Below the pieces are notes generated by a model. That model saw nothing but the letters and a program-made list of their open reading frames with translations, searched no databases and was not told the DNA's origin. This document shows positions 18,253 through 25,652 of a stretch of 64,000 nt of DNA, one piece after another (position 1 is the first letter of the stretch; each line of letters starts with the position of its first letter). Origin of the DNA: Sphingomonas sp. BT-65 (GTDB lineage Bacteria > Pseudomonadota > Alphaproteobacteria > Sphingomonadales > Sphingomonadaceae); NCBI RefSeq assembly GCF_026107375.2, contig NZ_JAPCIA010000001.1, positions 1,922,001-1,986,000 of the forward strand. The letters run 5' to 3'. The position numbers were made by a program, and so were the translations under genes.

Positions 18253-19172
18253 CACTGGTCCGCATCGCCGGCCGCCTGCTCTCAGCGGCGGGAGTGCTGG
18301 CCATCTGGCTCGCGGCGCTGGGTGCGTTCGTCCCGCCGCTCGACGCGCTGGCAAGCTTTCTGCCGGTCTCTCTGACCGTGATGGTGGCAGGGCTGGCCGC
18401 GGCCGGGCTGTGGCGGCACGGGTGGTGGATCGCAGTGGCATTGCTGACGCTGATCCCGGCGTTCCATGCCATCGGCTATGAAGCGATGCGACCGATCCCC
18501 GCCGCGGCTGGCGGCGGCGATCGGATCCGGGTGCTGACGCACAATCTTTACAAGGGGAATCGCGACCTGCCCACGACCGCGAAGGCCATCGCGAACGCGG
18601 ACGCCGATATCGTGCTGCTGCAGGAGGTGACGCCCGGCACCCGCGCCCTGATGACCGGCCCCGGTGGTCCCTATCCTCATGCAACGCCCTGCCCTGGCGA
18701 CCGCTGCGGGCTGCTGATCCTGTCGCGCTGGCCAATCCTGGCAAGCGGCTATTTCCTCGAGGACGCGCGCGGACGCCGCATGGGCCCACCGCTCTTGTGG
18801 GCGCGGATCGCGGCACCGGGCGGCGCGCTGGTCGCCGCCACAACCCATTATCCCTGGCCGCTTCCCGCCGCGGCACAGGCAGCGAAGCGGCGCTCGCTCG
18901 CGCAAGCGCTGGCTCGGACCGACCGCGACGCGCTGATCCTGGGCGGCGACATGAACCTGACGCCCTGGTCGGCGGCGATGCGCGAACAGGACGCCGCCTT
19001 CGCGCCGCTGACCCGGATGACGCGCGCCGCGTTCAGCTGGCCCGCGCAGCTGCCGCTGCTGCCGATCGACCAGCTCTATGCCGGGCCGGACTGGGCCAAG
19101 GCGGGCGTCCGGCGGCTGCCGGCCACGGGTTCGGATCATCGTCCAATTCTGGTAACGCTGGTGCGGCGATGA
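18249..19172 (+). CDS. Membrane-anchored endonuclease/exonuclease/phosphatase family protein
   Basis: A 307-residue protein with three hydrophobic segments in the first 80 residues followed by an EEP catalytic domain on the far side of the membrane. The domain shows RVLTHNLYKGN, LLQE (Glu126), GGDMNLTPWS (about 232-241) and GSDHRPI near the end, the conserved metal and catalytic residues. EEP enzymes cleave phosphodiesters or phosphomonoesters, so it might act on a lipid-linked intermediate, a lipid, or nucleic acid outside the cytoplasm; substrate unknown. Start GTG 18249 overlaps the GT2 stop, and its stop overlaps the beta-barrel start (ATGA), an unexpectedly tight place for such an enzyme. 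Confidence 0.88.
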   Translation: MTLVRIAGRLLSAAGVLAIWLAALGAFVPPLDALASFLPVSLTVMVAGLAAAGLWRHGWWIAVALLTLIPAFHAIGYEAMRPIPAAAGGGDRIRVLTHNLYKGNRDLPTTAKAIANADADIVLLQEVTPGTRALMTGPGGPYPHATPCPGDRCGLLILSRWPILASGYFLEDARGRRMGPPLLWARIAAPGGALVAATTHYPWPLPAAAQAAKRRSLAQALARTDRDALILGGDMNLTPWSAAMREQDAAFAPLTRMTRAAFSWPAQLPLLPIDQLYAGPDWAKAGVRRLPATGSDHRPILVTLVRR

Positions 19173-20473
19173 AGGCGCAGCTGTTCCTCCTTGCCTGCGC
19201 GGCAAATGCGGCGCTTGCCGGCACTGCGGCCGCCCAGGCTGGCGATGCGACGCGCGGGCTCGGTTCGCTTACCGCCGATGATCCGCTCGAGGCCGACGAC
19301 CGCTATGTCACCGTGCGCGAGCGGCGGCATCCCGAATGGGAAGCGGAGCCAATCCGCTTCGACTCGCTCGAACTGATGCCGCAGCTCGCGGCCAGCACCG
19401 GCTATGACGACAATCTGTTCGCGACGCGCACGCAACGCGTCGGCGACGCTTTCCTGACCGTGCGCCCGCGCCTCACGCTCACTCGGCCCTCACCCAATCT
19501 CAGGCTGGTGCTCGACGCCACCGCCGATCTGACGCGCTATGCGCGGCGCACGAGCGAGAATGTCACCGACTATGCCCTTGAGGGCCGCGCCGACTACCGG
19601 ATCAGCCAGGCGACGCGTTTCGATCTTGCCCTGACGCATGCGCGCGCCGCCGAGGAGCGCGTCTCGCCCGATTCGCCGAGCGGCGTGATACGCCCCAACC
19701 GCTTCACTGTCAGTCAGGCGGCGGCCACGATCAGCCATGGCATCAACCGGCTGCGGCTGCGCGGCGGCTTCGATATCGAGCGCCGCGACTATCGCGATGG
19801 CGAGACGCCCGCGGGAATCGAGGTCGATCAGGATTTCCGCGACCGCACCACCATCACCGCCACGGGCGCCGCCGAATATGCGCTGAGCCCCAGCGTCGCG
19901 CTGTTCGGCGCAGCATCGTTCAACCGGCGCGACTATCGCGAGCGCCAAGGGCTGGTCCCGGCCCGCGATTCACAGGGCTATGAGCTGGCGCTCGGCACGA
20001 CCTTCGATCTCGGCCAGCGGATGCGCGGATCGGTCCGCGCGGGCTATCTGAAGCAGGATTATCGCGACTCCTTCTTCCGCGACATCGACGGGCTGCTGGT
20101 GCGCGGCGAGGTCGCCTATCTGGCGACGTCGCTGCTGACGCTCACCGCCTCCGTCGACCGCTCGGTCTCCGAGACGGGGATATTGGGCGCCGCGGGCTAT
20201 CTGAAGACGGTGACCAGCCTGCGCGCCGACTACGAGTTGCTGCGCAACCTCATCCTCTCCGCCGAAGTGGAGCGCGAGCAGCGCGACTATGTCGACCTGA
20301 CGCGGGAAGACGATCGCTGGACATTGCGCGGGAGCGCCAGCTACCGGCTGAGCCGTAGGGTGGCATTGAACGCCGGCTTCCAGCATCGCAACCAATCGAG
20401 CACCGGCACGTCGGCGGGGCGCGAGTTCGAGAAGACACGCTTCTCGCTCGGCGTGACGCTTACGGGAATGTAG
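19169..20473 (+). CDS. Outer-membrane beta-barrel protein of the EPS locus (BBP2_2-like)
   Basis: A 434-residue protein with a signal peptide MKAQLFLLACAANAALAGTAAAQA and a long series of alternating amphipathic strands (for example LRLVLDATADLTRYARR, TRFDLALTHARAAEER, LRLRGGFDIERRDYRD, ALFGAASFNRRDYRE, TRFSLGVTLTGM), ending near an aromatic-poor but barrel-like C-terminus. It resembles the beta-barrel family found beside polysaccharide export genes in alphaproteobacteria. It is the last gene of the GT2-GT2-EEP operon. I infer that it forms the outer-membrane pore for the polymer together with the short export lipoprotein encoded at 21218-21772. Its 3' end overlaps the convergent acyltransferase gene by 14 bases. 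Confidence 0.85.
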   Translation: MKAQLFLLACAANAALAGTAAAQAGDATRGLGSLTADDPLEADDRYVTVRERRHPEWEAEPIRFDSLELMPQLAASTGYDDNLFATRTQRVGDAFLTVRPRLTLTRPSPNLRLVLDATADLTRYARRTSENVTDYALEGRADYRISQATRFDLALTHARAAEERVSPDSPSGVIRPNRFTVSQAAATISHGINRLRLRGGFDIERRDYRDGETPAGIEVDQDFRDRTTITATGAAEYALSPSVALFGAASFNRRDYRERQGLVPARDSQGYELALGTTFDLGQRMRGSVRAGYLKQDYRDSFFRDIDGLLVRGEVAYLATSLLTLTASVDRSVSETGILGAAGYLKTVTSLRADYELLRNLILSAEVEREQRDYVDLTREDDRWTLRGSASYRLSRRVALNAGFQHRNQSSTGTSAGREFEKTRFSLGVTLTGM

Positions 20474-21218
20474 CTCCGGCGGCAGTCGCCCTCAGCGCAT
20501 CGGGATCGGCGAAGGCGCCTTCGCATGCCGCCAGCATCGCGGGCGGCGCCATCCGGTTGATATAGCCGTCCGATCCCGCCTGCGAGAGCAGCTTGGCGGG
20601 AATGCCAGCCGCCACGCCGCGATCGGGCACGTCCTTCGTCACCACCGCGTTGACGCCGATCGCAGCTTCGGCCCCCACCCGGATGCCACCAATCAGCTTC
20701 GCGCCCGAGCCAAGGAAGCTGCGGTCGCCCAGCACCGGCGAGCCGGCCCGCGCGCCGCGGTTCATATAGCCCAGCATCGTGCCGTGCGTGAGGTTGACGT
20801 TGCAGCCGATCACCGCGTCGCCATGGATATAGAATCCGCCGAAGCGATTGAGGAACAGGCCCGGCCCGATCACCGTATACTCTGGAATCGCGAACCCGTA
20901 TTTGTAGCGGGCGCGCAGCAGCAGCCACTTGACCAGGGGATAGAGGCCGAAACCCATCGCCGGCTTCAGCTTGAGCCAGCCGCAGCTGCGCATCAGCACT
21001 GTGTATTTGAAGCCCGGGGTAAACAGATAGTGCCGGACGAAGCTCCCCGCATCCGCACGCCCGGCATAGCGATAGAGGTCGCAGGCCAGCAGCGCCTTGA
21101 GCTTGGCGAAGCTGACCGGGCAGCCGCGTCGGTGCGGCTGCCCGGTCTCCCGCTCGGCATCGGCAGGCGCGGGCGCGGACTCGGCGGCGTCCGCCACGCG
21201 CGGGGCGTGCGTCGCCAT
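20460..21218 (-). CDS. Hexapeptide-repeat O-acetyltransferase (serine acetyltransferase-like)
   Basis: A 252-residue protein. After a Pro/Ala-rich N-terminus it has FAKLKALLACDLYRY and a left-handed beta-helix: GPGLFLNRFGGFYIHGDAVIGCNVNLTHGTMLGYM, PVLGDRSFLGSGAKLIGGIRVGAEAAIGVNAVVTKDVPDRGVAAGIPAKLL. The His in THGTMLG is the likely catalytic residue of the acetyl-CoA-dependent SAT-like family. Being coupled by a TGATG overlap to the export lipoprotein gene, it more likely acetylates the polysaccharide or a precursor than serine. The N-terminal 30 residues are variable in composition and the true start could be the Met-less region nearer VSFAKLK, but ATG 21218 fits the coupling. Confidence 0.85.
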   Translation of the reverse strand: MATHAPRVADAAESAPAPADAERETGQPHRRGCPVSFAKLKALLACDLYRYAGRADAGSFVRHYLFTPGFKYTVLMRSCGWLKLKPAMGFGLYPLVKWLLLRARYKYGFAIPEYTVIGPGLFLNRFGGFYIHGDAVIGCNVNLTHGTMLGYMNRGARAGSPVLGDRSFLGSGAKLIGGIRVGAEAAIGVNAVVTKDVPDRGVAAGIPAKLLSQAGSDGYINRMAPPAMLAACEGAFADPDALRATAAGATFP

Positions 21219-21772
21219 CAGAAGTAGCGCTCGCCAAAGCGGATCGTGTCGCCCGGCATCACGAGCAGATCGGCCGTCAGAGATACCATCTCTTCGCCCG
21301 CCGCGCCGGCGCGCTTGAGGAACACGCGCTTCTGGTTGGCGCGATAGGTGAAGCCGTTCGCCTTCGCGACCGCGCCGCGCACCGTCAGCCCCTGCGTATA
21401 GGGATATTCGCCCGGCTTGTTCACCTCGCCCAGGATATAGACCGGGCGATAGGCGGCGACCTCCACCGACACGCGCGGGTCGATCACATAGCCGCCCTCG
21501 CGCAATGCATTCTGGATCGACAGGGAAAGCGCGCCGGTATCGAGGCCGGCCGCCTTCACGCTACCGATCAGCGGGAAGGCGATGGTCCCAGCCGGGGTGA
21601 TCGCGAACTCGCCCGCCAGCGATTCCTCGCCGAAGGTCGCGATCTTGAGCTTGTCGCCGGGCGCGAGCAGCATCGCCTGGGCCGGCGGGGGCGGCGCGCC
21701 GCCCGGCAACGGCTTCTGGCCGGTGCATCCGGCGGCGAGCAGCAGCAATGCCGGAAGGATCACGAACCTCAT
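21218..21772 (-). CDS. Short polysaccharide export (OPX, GumB-like) lipoprotein
   Basis: A 184-residue lipoprotein with signal peptide MRFVILPALLLLAAGC (lipobox LAAGC). It then has the poly-export domain (LAPGDKLKIATFGEESLAGEFAITPAGTIAFPLIG, about residues 35-105) and one SLBB domain (PVYILGEVNKPGEYPYTQGLTVRGAVAKANGF, about 108-160). It ends with PGDTIRFGERYF and has no extra domains or C-terminal amphipathic helix of the Wza type, so it cannot span the outer membrane alone. The ATG at 21772 overlaps the preceding GT4 stop by one base (TGATG), and its own stop overlaps the acetyltransferase start the same way. Confidence 0.93.
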   Translation of the reverse strand: MRFVILPALLLLAAGCTGQKPLPGGAPPPPAQAMLLAPGDKLKIATFGEESLAGEFAITPAGTIAFPLIGSVKAAGLDTGALSLSIQNALREGGYVIDPRVSVEVAAYRPVYILGEVNKPGEYPYTQGLTVRGAVAKANGFTYRANQKRVFLKRAGAAGEEMVSLTADLLVMPGDTIRFGERYF

Positions 21773-22959
21773 CACATCGTCTCCGATTGCGGAATTAGCG
21801 TGGCGGCCGAGACGCGCGCGTCCGCCGGGGTTGGCAACACGGCTTCGATCCGGCGCCAATATTCGATGGTGGCGCGCTCGACCCCATAGTCGAGCGATCG
21901 TGCCAGTGCGGCGCGCCCCATCGCCGCTCGGCCGGGTGAATCATAGACGCCGCGCAGCGCCGCGGCGAACGCGTCGACGTCGCCCGCCGGCACCAGCGTG
22001 CCGGCCTCGACCTGACATGTCCCCGCAACTGCTTCCCGGGATGTCCGTGCCAGGATCTCGGAGGGGCCGGAGGCGCAGTTGGTCGCGATCACCGGCAGGC
22101 CGCACGCCATCGCCTCCACCAGCCCGTTGGGGAATCCCTCGGCATTGGAGGACATGGCGAACAGGCGGGCGCGCGAAAGCACGGCGAAGGGGTTGGCGAC
22201 GAAACCGGGCATGAGGACGCGTTCGGCGATCCCCAACTGCTGCGCCAGCGCCTCGAGCGCCGCACGTTCCGGCCCCTCGCCCATCAGGACGAGGCGGCCG
22301 GATACACCCGAGGCGGCGAAGGCGGTAAGGAGCATGGCGAAATTCTTGGCCGGAACCAGGCGCCCCGCGGCCACCACATCATCGGCGGTGACGGCCACCT
22401 CCGGCGGTTCGGCGGCGAGCGCCGTGATCCGATCATGGTCCACCGGATTGGCGATCGCGGTGATCCGGCTGCGCGTGACCCCGAAATTGCGCGTGAGGTC
22501 CTCCACCACCCCCTCCGACACGGCGATGACATGGGTCGCGCGGGGATAGGCGAGGCGCACCATCGCGTGGGCGACCGCCGCCGCCCGGCCATGACCGAGA
22601 TGGGCACTGGTGTTGACTCGCTCGCTGATCAGCCAGGGCCGGCCGCTGCCAAACATCGCCACGGCATTGGCGACGTTGGCGCGCGTGAGGAAGCTGAGCG
22701 TCGCGGCCGGGCGAAGCCTGCGGACCAGGCGGCGCAGCTGGACGATGCTCGGGCCCAGCCGGTGACGGGCATCGAGCTGGTGCATCGTGACGTGCGCAAG
22801 CGGATGATAGGCGGCCGGCTCCTGGTCGAGCAGGGCGAGGTGAAGATCGTAGCGCGCGGTCCAGCGACCGGACGCGTTCAGGATCGTCGTCAACACCCGC
22901 TCCGCGCCGCCTCCGGCCAGCGAGTTAATGACGAACAGGATGATTGGTTTCGATGTCAT
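21772..22959 (-). CDS. Glycosyltransferase family 4 protein (first)
   Basis: A 395-residue GT-B enzyme. The N-terminal domain begins IILFVINSLAGGGAERVLTTIL, with the glycine loop typical of GT4. The C-terminal domain has VVAAGRLVPAKNFAMLLTAFA, VLMGEGPERAALEALA, VLMPGFVANPFAVLSRARLFAMSSNAEGFPNGLVEAMACGLPVIATNCASGPSEIL, with the E-x7-E motif in EGFPNGLVEAM. It probably adds one sugar of the EPS repeat unit. It heads a minus-strand three-gene unit (GT4, export lipoprotein, acetyltransferase) in which consecutive genes overlap by one base. Confidence 0.93.
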   Translation of the reverse strand: MTSKPIILFVINSLAGGGAERVLTTILNASGRWTARYDLHLALLDQEPAAYHPLAHVTMHQLDARHRLGPSIVQLRRLVRRLRPAATLSFLTRANVANAVAMFGSGRPWLISERVNTSAHLGHGRAAAVAHAMVRLAYPRATHVIAVSEGVVEDLTRNFGVTRSRITAIANPVDHDRITALAAEPPEVAVTADDVVAAGRLVPAKNFAMLLTAFAASGVSGRLVLMGEGPERAALEALAQQLGIAERVLMPGFVANPFAVLSRARLFAMSSNAEGFPNGLVEAMACGLPVIATNCASGPSEILARTSREAVAGTCQVEAGTLVPAGDVDAFAAALRGVYDSPGRAAMGRAALARSLDYGVERATIEYWRRIEAVLPTPADARVSAATLIPQSETM

Positions 22960-23163
22960 GCACGCTCGCTAGCAGTGGCGGCTCGAAATCGCCCGCGGCA
23001 GGAATACCATGGAGACTGCTGCAGTGCACCATTGCCGGCTGCATCCGCCGCCGCAGCCGGGCGCTTCATCGCGCTACACCTTTCGCCCGGCCGCGCCGGA
23101 TGCACAATCTGTCCCCGGCGCCGATGCGCACGTGCTCGCCGCGAGTCTGAATCGGAGATTGCC

Positions 23164-23496
23164 ATGAACCGGTCCCGTCATTTCAGCCGCCGTTTCGTGC
23201 TGGCCGCGGGAGCAGGAGCGCCAATCCTCGCCGTGGGCGGCGCCGATCCCATGCGAGCGGCCGCGCCCGAGGGGCGGCCGGACTTCCGGGTGAGCGAGGC
23301 TGGCCCTGGCCGCTGGCGATGGCTGAGCTGGCGACACGATGGCGAATATTGGCGGCCGGTTCGCGGCGACATACGCGCCGCCGGGCCAGCATTGGTTGTC
23401 CGGGGCGCGCTGCCAGCAGCCGACCGTGCAGCGATGCTGGACGCGCTCGGCGCCGCCGCCGCCGGCCGGCGGGTCAGCTTGGTGCGGGAATCCTGA
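23164..23496 (+). CDS. Small exported protein of unknown function
   Basis: A 110-residue protein, not recognised. GGAGA lies 5 bases before the ATG at 23164. The N-terminus MNRSRHFSRRFVLAAGAGAPILAVGGA looks like a Tat or Sec leader (SRRFVLA). The mature part has an Arg/Trp-rich stretch (GPGRWRWLSWRHDGEYWRPVRGD) and an Ala-rich C-terminus. It is the only plus-strand gene among minus-strand EPS genes, and its last 23 bases overlap the 3' end of the convergent GT4 gene. It could be a structural or regulatory accessory of EPS export, but nothing in the sequence proves that. Confidence 0.6.
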   Translation: MNRSRHFSRRFVLAAGAGAPILAVGGADPMRAAAPEGRPDFRVSEAGPGRWRWLSWRHDGEYWRPVRGDIRAAGPALVVRGALPAADRAAMLDALGAAAAGRRVSLVRES

Positions 23497-24622
23497 GCAG
23501 CGGCTCGCGAGGCGCCGGTATCAGCTCGCGATAGACGGCGAGGGTCTCGGCTGCAGCCCTGTCCCAGCTGAAGCGGCTGCGAATGCCCGCCGCATCGACG
23601 GCATAGGCGCCGGACGGGCGTTCGATCGCCTTGCGCAGCGCCGCGACGTCACCGACCGGGAAATAATGCGCGTCGCCGAGCCCGAGATCGCGGTTCGCGC
23701 GGATATCGCTGAGCAGCATCGGCGCGCCGCAGCTTCCCGCCTCCAGCGCGGCGATCGGCAGGCCTTCATGATAGGAGGGCATGACGAACAGATCGGCATG
23801 TTCGAACAGGTGACGCAGAACCGCGCGCGGCTGAACGCCCGCGAAGATCAGCCGTTCGCTCTCCTGCGACAGCAATCCGCGCGCATAATCGTCCTGATGA
23901 TCCGCTCCGCCGACGATCACCAGCTTGCGCGGCGTCGCCGAAGCCGCATGCGCGGCGATCAGATCGTGCAACGCCTTTTCGGGTACGAGCCGCCCGACTG
24001 CCAGCAGATAGGGCGATGCGCCGATCCCCAGTCGATCGAGGGTTTCCTCCGCGCGGCCCTCGTCGGGCAGGATCGGCGCGCCATTGGGGATATCGTGAAT
24101 CTGCGCAGCCCTGCTCGGAAAGTCACGCCGCAGCTTGTCGGCCAGCGACGGGGAAATCGCGATGACGCGGGTTGCGAAGCGCAATGCGATTCGCTCGCCC
24201 ATGCGCAGCGCGGCCTTGGCGGTGGGGCCCCATTTGGCGCGCTCATAGTCGGTGCCGTGGTGCGTCACGATCACGCGCATCCCCAGCAATCGCGCGAGCG
24301 GCGCCAGGAGCGCCGGACCAATGGCGTGGATGTGGACGATCGCGGCCCCACGGCGGCGCGCCTCCAGGATCGCGGCGAAGGTCGAGAGGATCGTCTCGAA
24401 ATGCTTCGAGCGCGGGCAAGGAACGCCCACCACTTCGATGCCGCGATACGCCTGCCGGGGTACGGGCAGATAGGGCGCGCGGCCGAGGACAGTGAGCGAC
24501 AGCCCGGGCGCTGACGCTTTGATCCGCGGCAGCAGCTCCTCGCAATGGCTCTCGATCCCTCCCATCACGCCGGGGATGCCGCGCAGGCCGGTGACACAGA
24601 TCGTGACAGGGCGTTCAGCCAT
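23474..24622 (-). CDS. Glycosyltransferase family 4 protein (second)
   Basis: A 382-residue GT-B enzyme that begins TICVTGLRGIPGVMGGIESHCEELLP, the form seen in the GT4 subgroup with an N-terminal DUF1972-like segment. The donor-binding half shows LLAVGRLVPEKALHDLIAAHA, KLVIVGGADHQDDYARGL, LIFAGVQPRAVLRHLFEHADLFVMPSYHEGLPIAALEAGSCGAPML, including the EGLPIAALEA E-x7-E motif. The start is placed at ATG 24622, after a GGGGGA ribosome-binding site; a longer frame adds an unrelated leader. It follows the epimerase gene by 11 bases and is the third gene of the ugd-epimerase-GT4 unit, so a uronic acid donor is a reasonable guess. Confidence 0.92.
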   Translation of the reverse strand: MAERPVTICVTGLRGIPGVMGGIESHCEELLPRIKASAPGLSLTVLGRAPYLPVPRQAYRGIEVVGVPCPRSKHFETILSTFAAILEARRRGAAIVHIHAIGPALLAPLARLLGMRVIVTHHGTDYERAKWGPTAKAALRMGERIALRFATRVIAISPSLADKLRRDFPSRAAQIHDIPNGAPILPDEGRAEETLDRLGIGASPYLLAVGRLVPEKALHDLIAAHAASATPRKLVIVGGADHQDDYARGLLSQESERLIFAGVQPRAVLRHLFEHADLFVMPSYHEGLPIAALEAGSCGAPMLLSDIRANRDLGLGDAHYFPVGDVAALRKAIERPSGAYAVDAAGIRSRFSWDRAAAETLAVYRELIPAPREPLLRIPAPS

Positions 24623-24633
24623 AGGGTCCCCCT

Positions 24634-25641
24634 TCAGGCGACTGCCGCGGGTGCTGCGATGCCGTGATAGTCGCGATACCATAAGACGAAGCGCTTCAGC
24701 CCCTCCGCCAGCCGGACCTGCGGCCGATAGCCGGTCAGCTGCTGGATGGCGGAGATGTCCGCAAAGGTCGCCGTCACGTCGCCCGGCTGCATGGGCAGCA
24801 TCCGCCGGGCGGCACGGACGCCCAGCTCGGCTTCGAGCGCAGCGATCATTTCCATCAGGCCAACCGGCTGGTTGTCGCCGATGTTGAGCAGACGATGGCC
24901 GCCGGCCTGGGGCGGCCGATCGAGCACGCCCACCACGCCATCGACGATATCGTCGATAAAGGTGAAATCGCGCGCCATGCGCCCCTCACCGAACACGTCG
25001 ATCGTCTCGCCGGCCAGGATTTTCCGCGTGAAGCCAAAATAGGCCATGTCCGGGCGCCCCCAGGGGCCGTAGACGGTGAAGAAGCGCAGCCCGCTCTGCG
25101 GCAGGCCGTAAAGCGTCGCATAGCTCTGGCTCATCAGCTCGCAGCTTCGCTTCGTCGCGGCATAGAGCGACACGGGGGCGACGCAGGGATCGTCCTCGCG
25201 AAAGCCCTGCCCGGTCAGTGGCCGGTCGCCATAGACCGAGCTGGACGAGGCATAGACCAGATGCGCGCATCCGCCCGGCGCGTGACGCGCTGCCTCCAGT
25301 ACTGACAGGTGGCCCTGGAGATTGGCATGGCCATAGGTCAACGGGTGATCGATGCTGTAGCGGACCCCGGCCTGGGCGGCGAGGTGGGCGATTCGGCGAA
25401 TGCCGTGTTCCGCGACAAGGCCCGCGACAAGACCGGCATCGGCCACATCCCCCCGCACCATTGTGAAGCGCGGATCCGCGGCGACCTGGGCAACCCGGGC
25501 TTCCTTGAGCGCGACATCATAATAAGCGTTGAAATTGTCGAGGCCGATCACCTGTTCGCCGCGCGCGAGCAGCCGGGAGGCCACCGCCTGTCCAACAAAG
25601 CCGGCAGCGCCGGTGACCAATATTGGTGCCGGATGCGCCAT
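24634..25641 (-). CDS. NAD-dependent epimerase, UDP-glucuronate 4-epimerase type
   Basis: A 335-residue extended short-chain dehydrogenase. The Rossmann motif TGAAGFVGQAVA is at about residues 10-21, followed by GLDNFNAYYDVALKEARV, which is typical of UDP-glucuronate epimerases. Further landmarks are HLAAQAGVRYSIDHP, the catalytic SSSSVYG and SLYAATKRSCELM (Tyr/Lys), and YGPWGRPDMAYFGFTRKIL. It would interconvert UDP-glucuronate and UDP-galacturonate. It lies 11 bases after ugd, whose product is its likely substrate, and 11 bases before a GT4 gene. A GGGGGCGAG ribosome-binding site precedes the ATG. Confidence 0.92.
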   Translation of the reverse strand: MAHPAPILVTGAAGFVGQAVASRLLARGEQVIGLDNFNAYYDVALKEARVAQVAADPRFTMVRGDVADAGLVAGLVAEHGIRRIAHLAAQAGVRYSIDHPLTYGHANLQGHLSVLEAARHAPGGCAHLVYASSSSVYGDRPLTGQGFREDDPCVAPVSLYAATKRSCELMSQSYATLYGLPQSGLRFFTVYGPWGRPDMAYFGFTRKILAGETIDVFGEGRMARDFTFIDDIVDGVVGVLDRPPQAGGHRLLNIGDNQPVGLMEMIAALEAELGVRAARRMLPMQPGDVTATFADISAIQQLTGYRPQVRLAEGLKRFVLWYRDYHGIAAPAAVA

Positions 25642-25652
25642 GGGCTCGCCCC

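Noticed and set aside
22944..23163. Open frame upstream of the small exported protein extending it towards 22435
   Set aside because: It is the antisense shadow of the GT4 gene; the ribosome-binding site and leader place the start at 23164.
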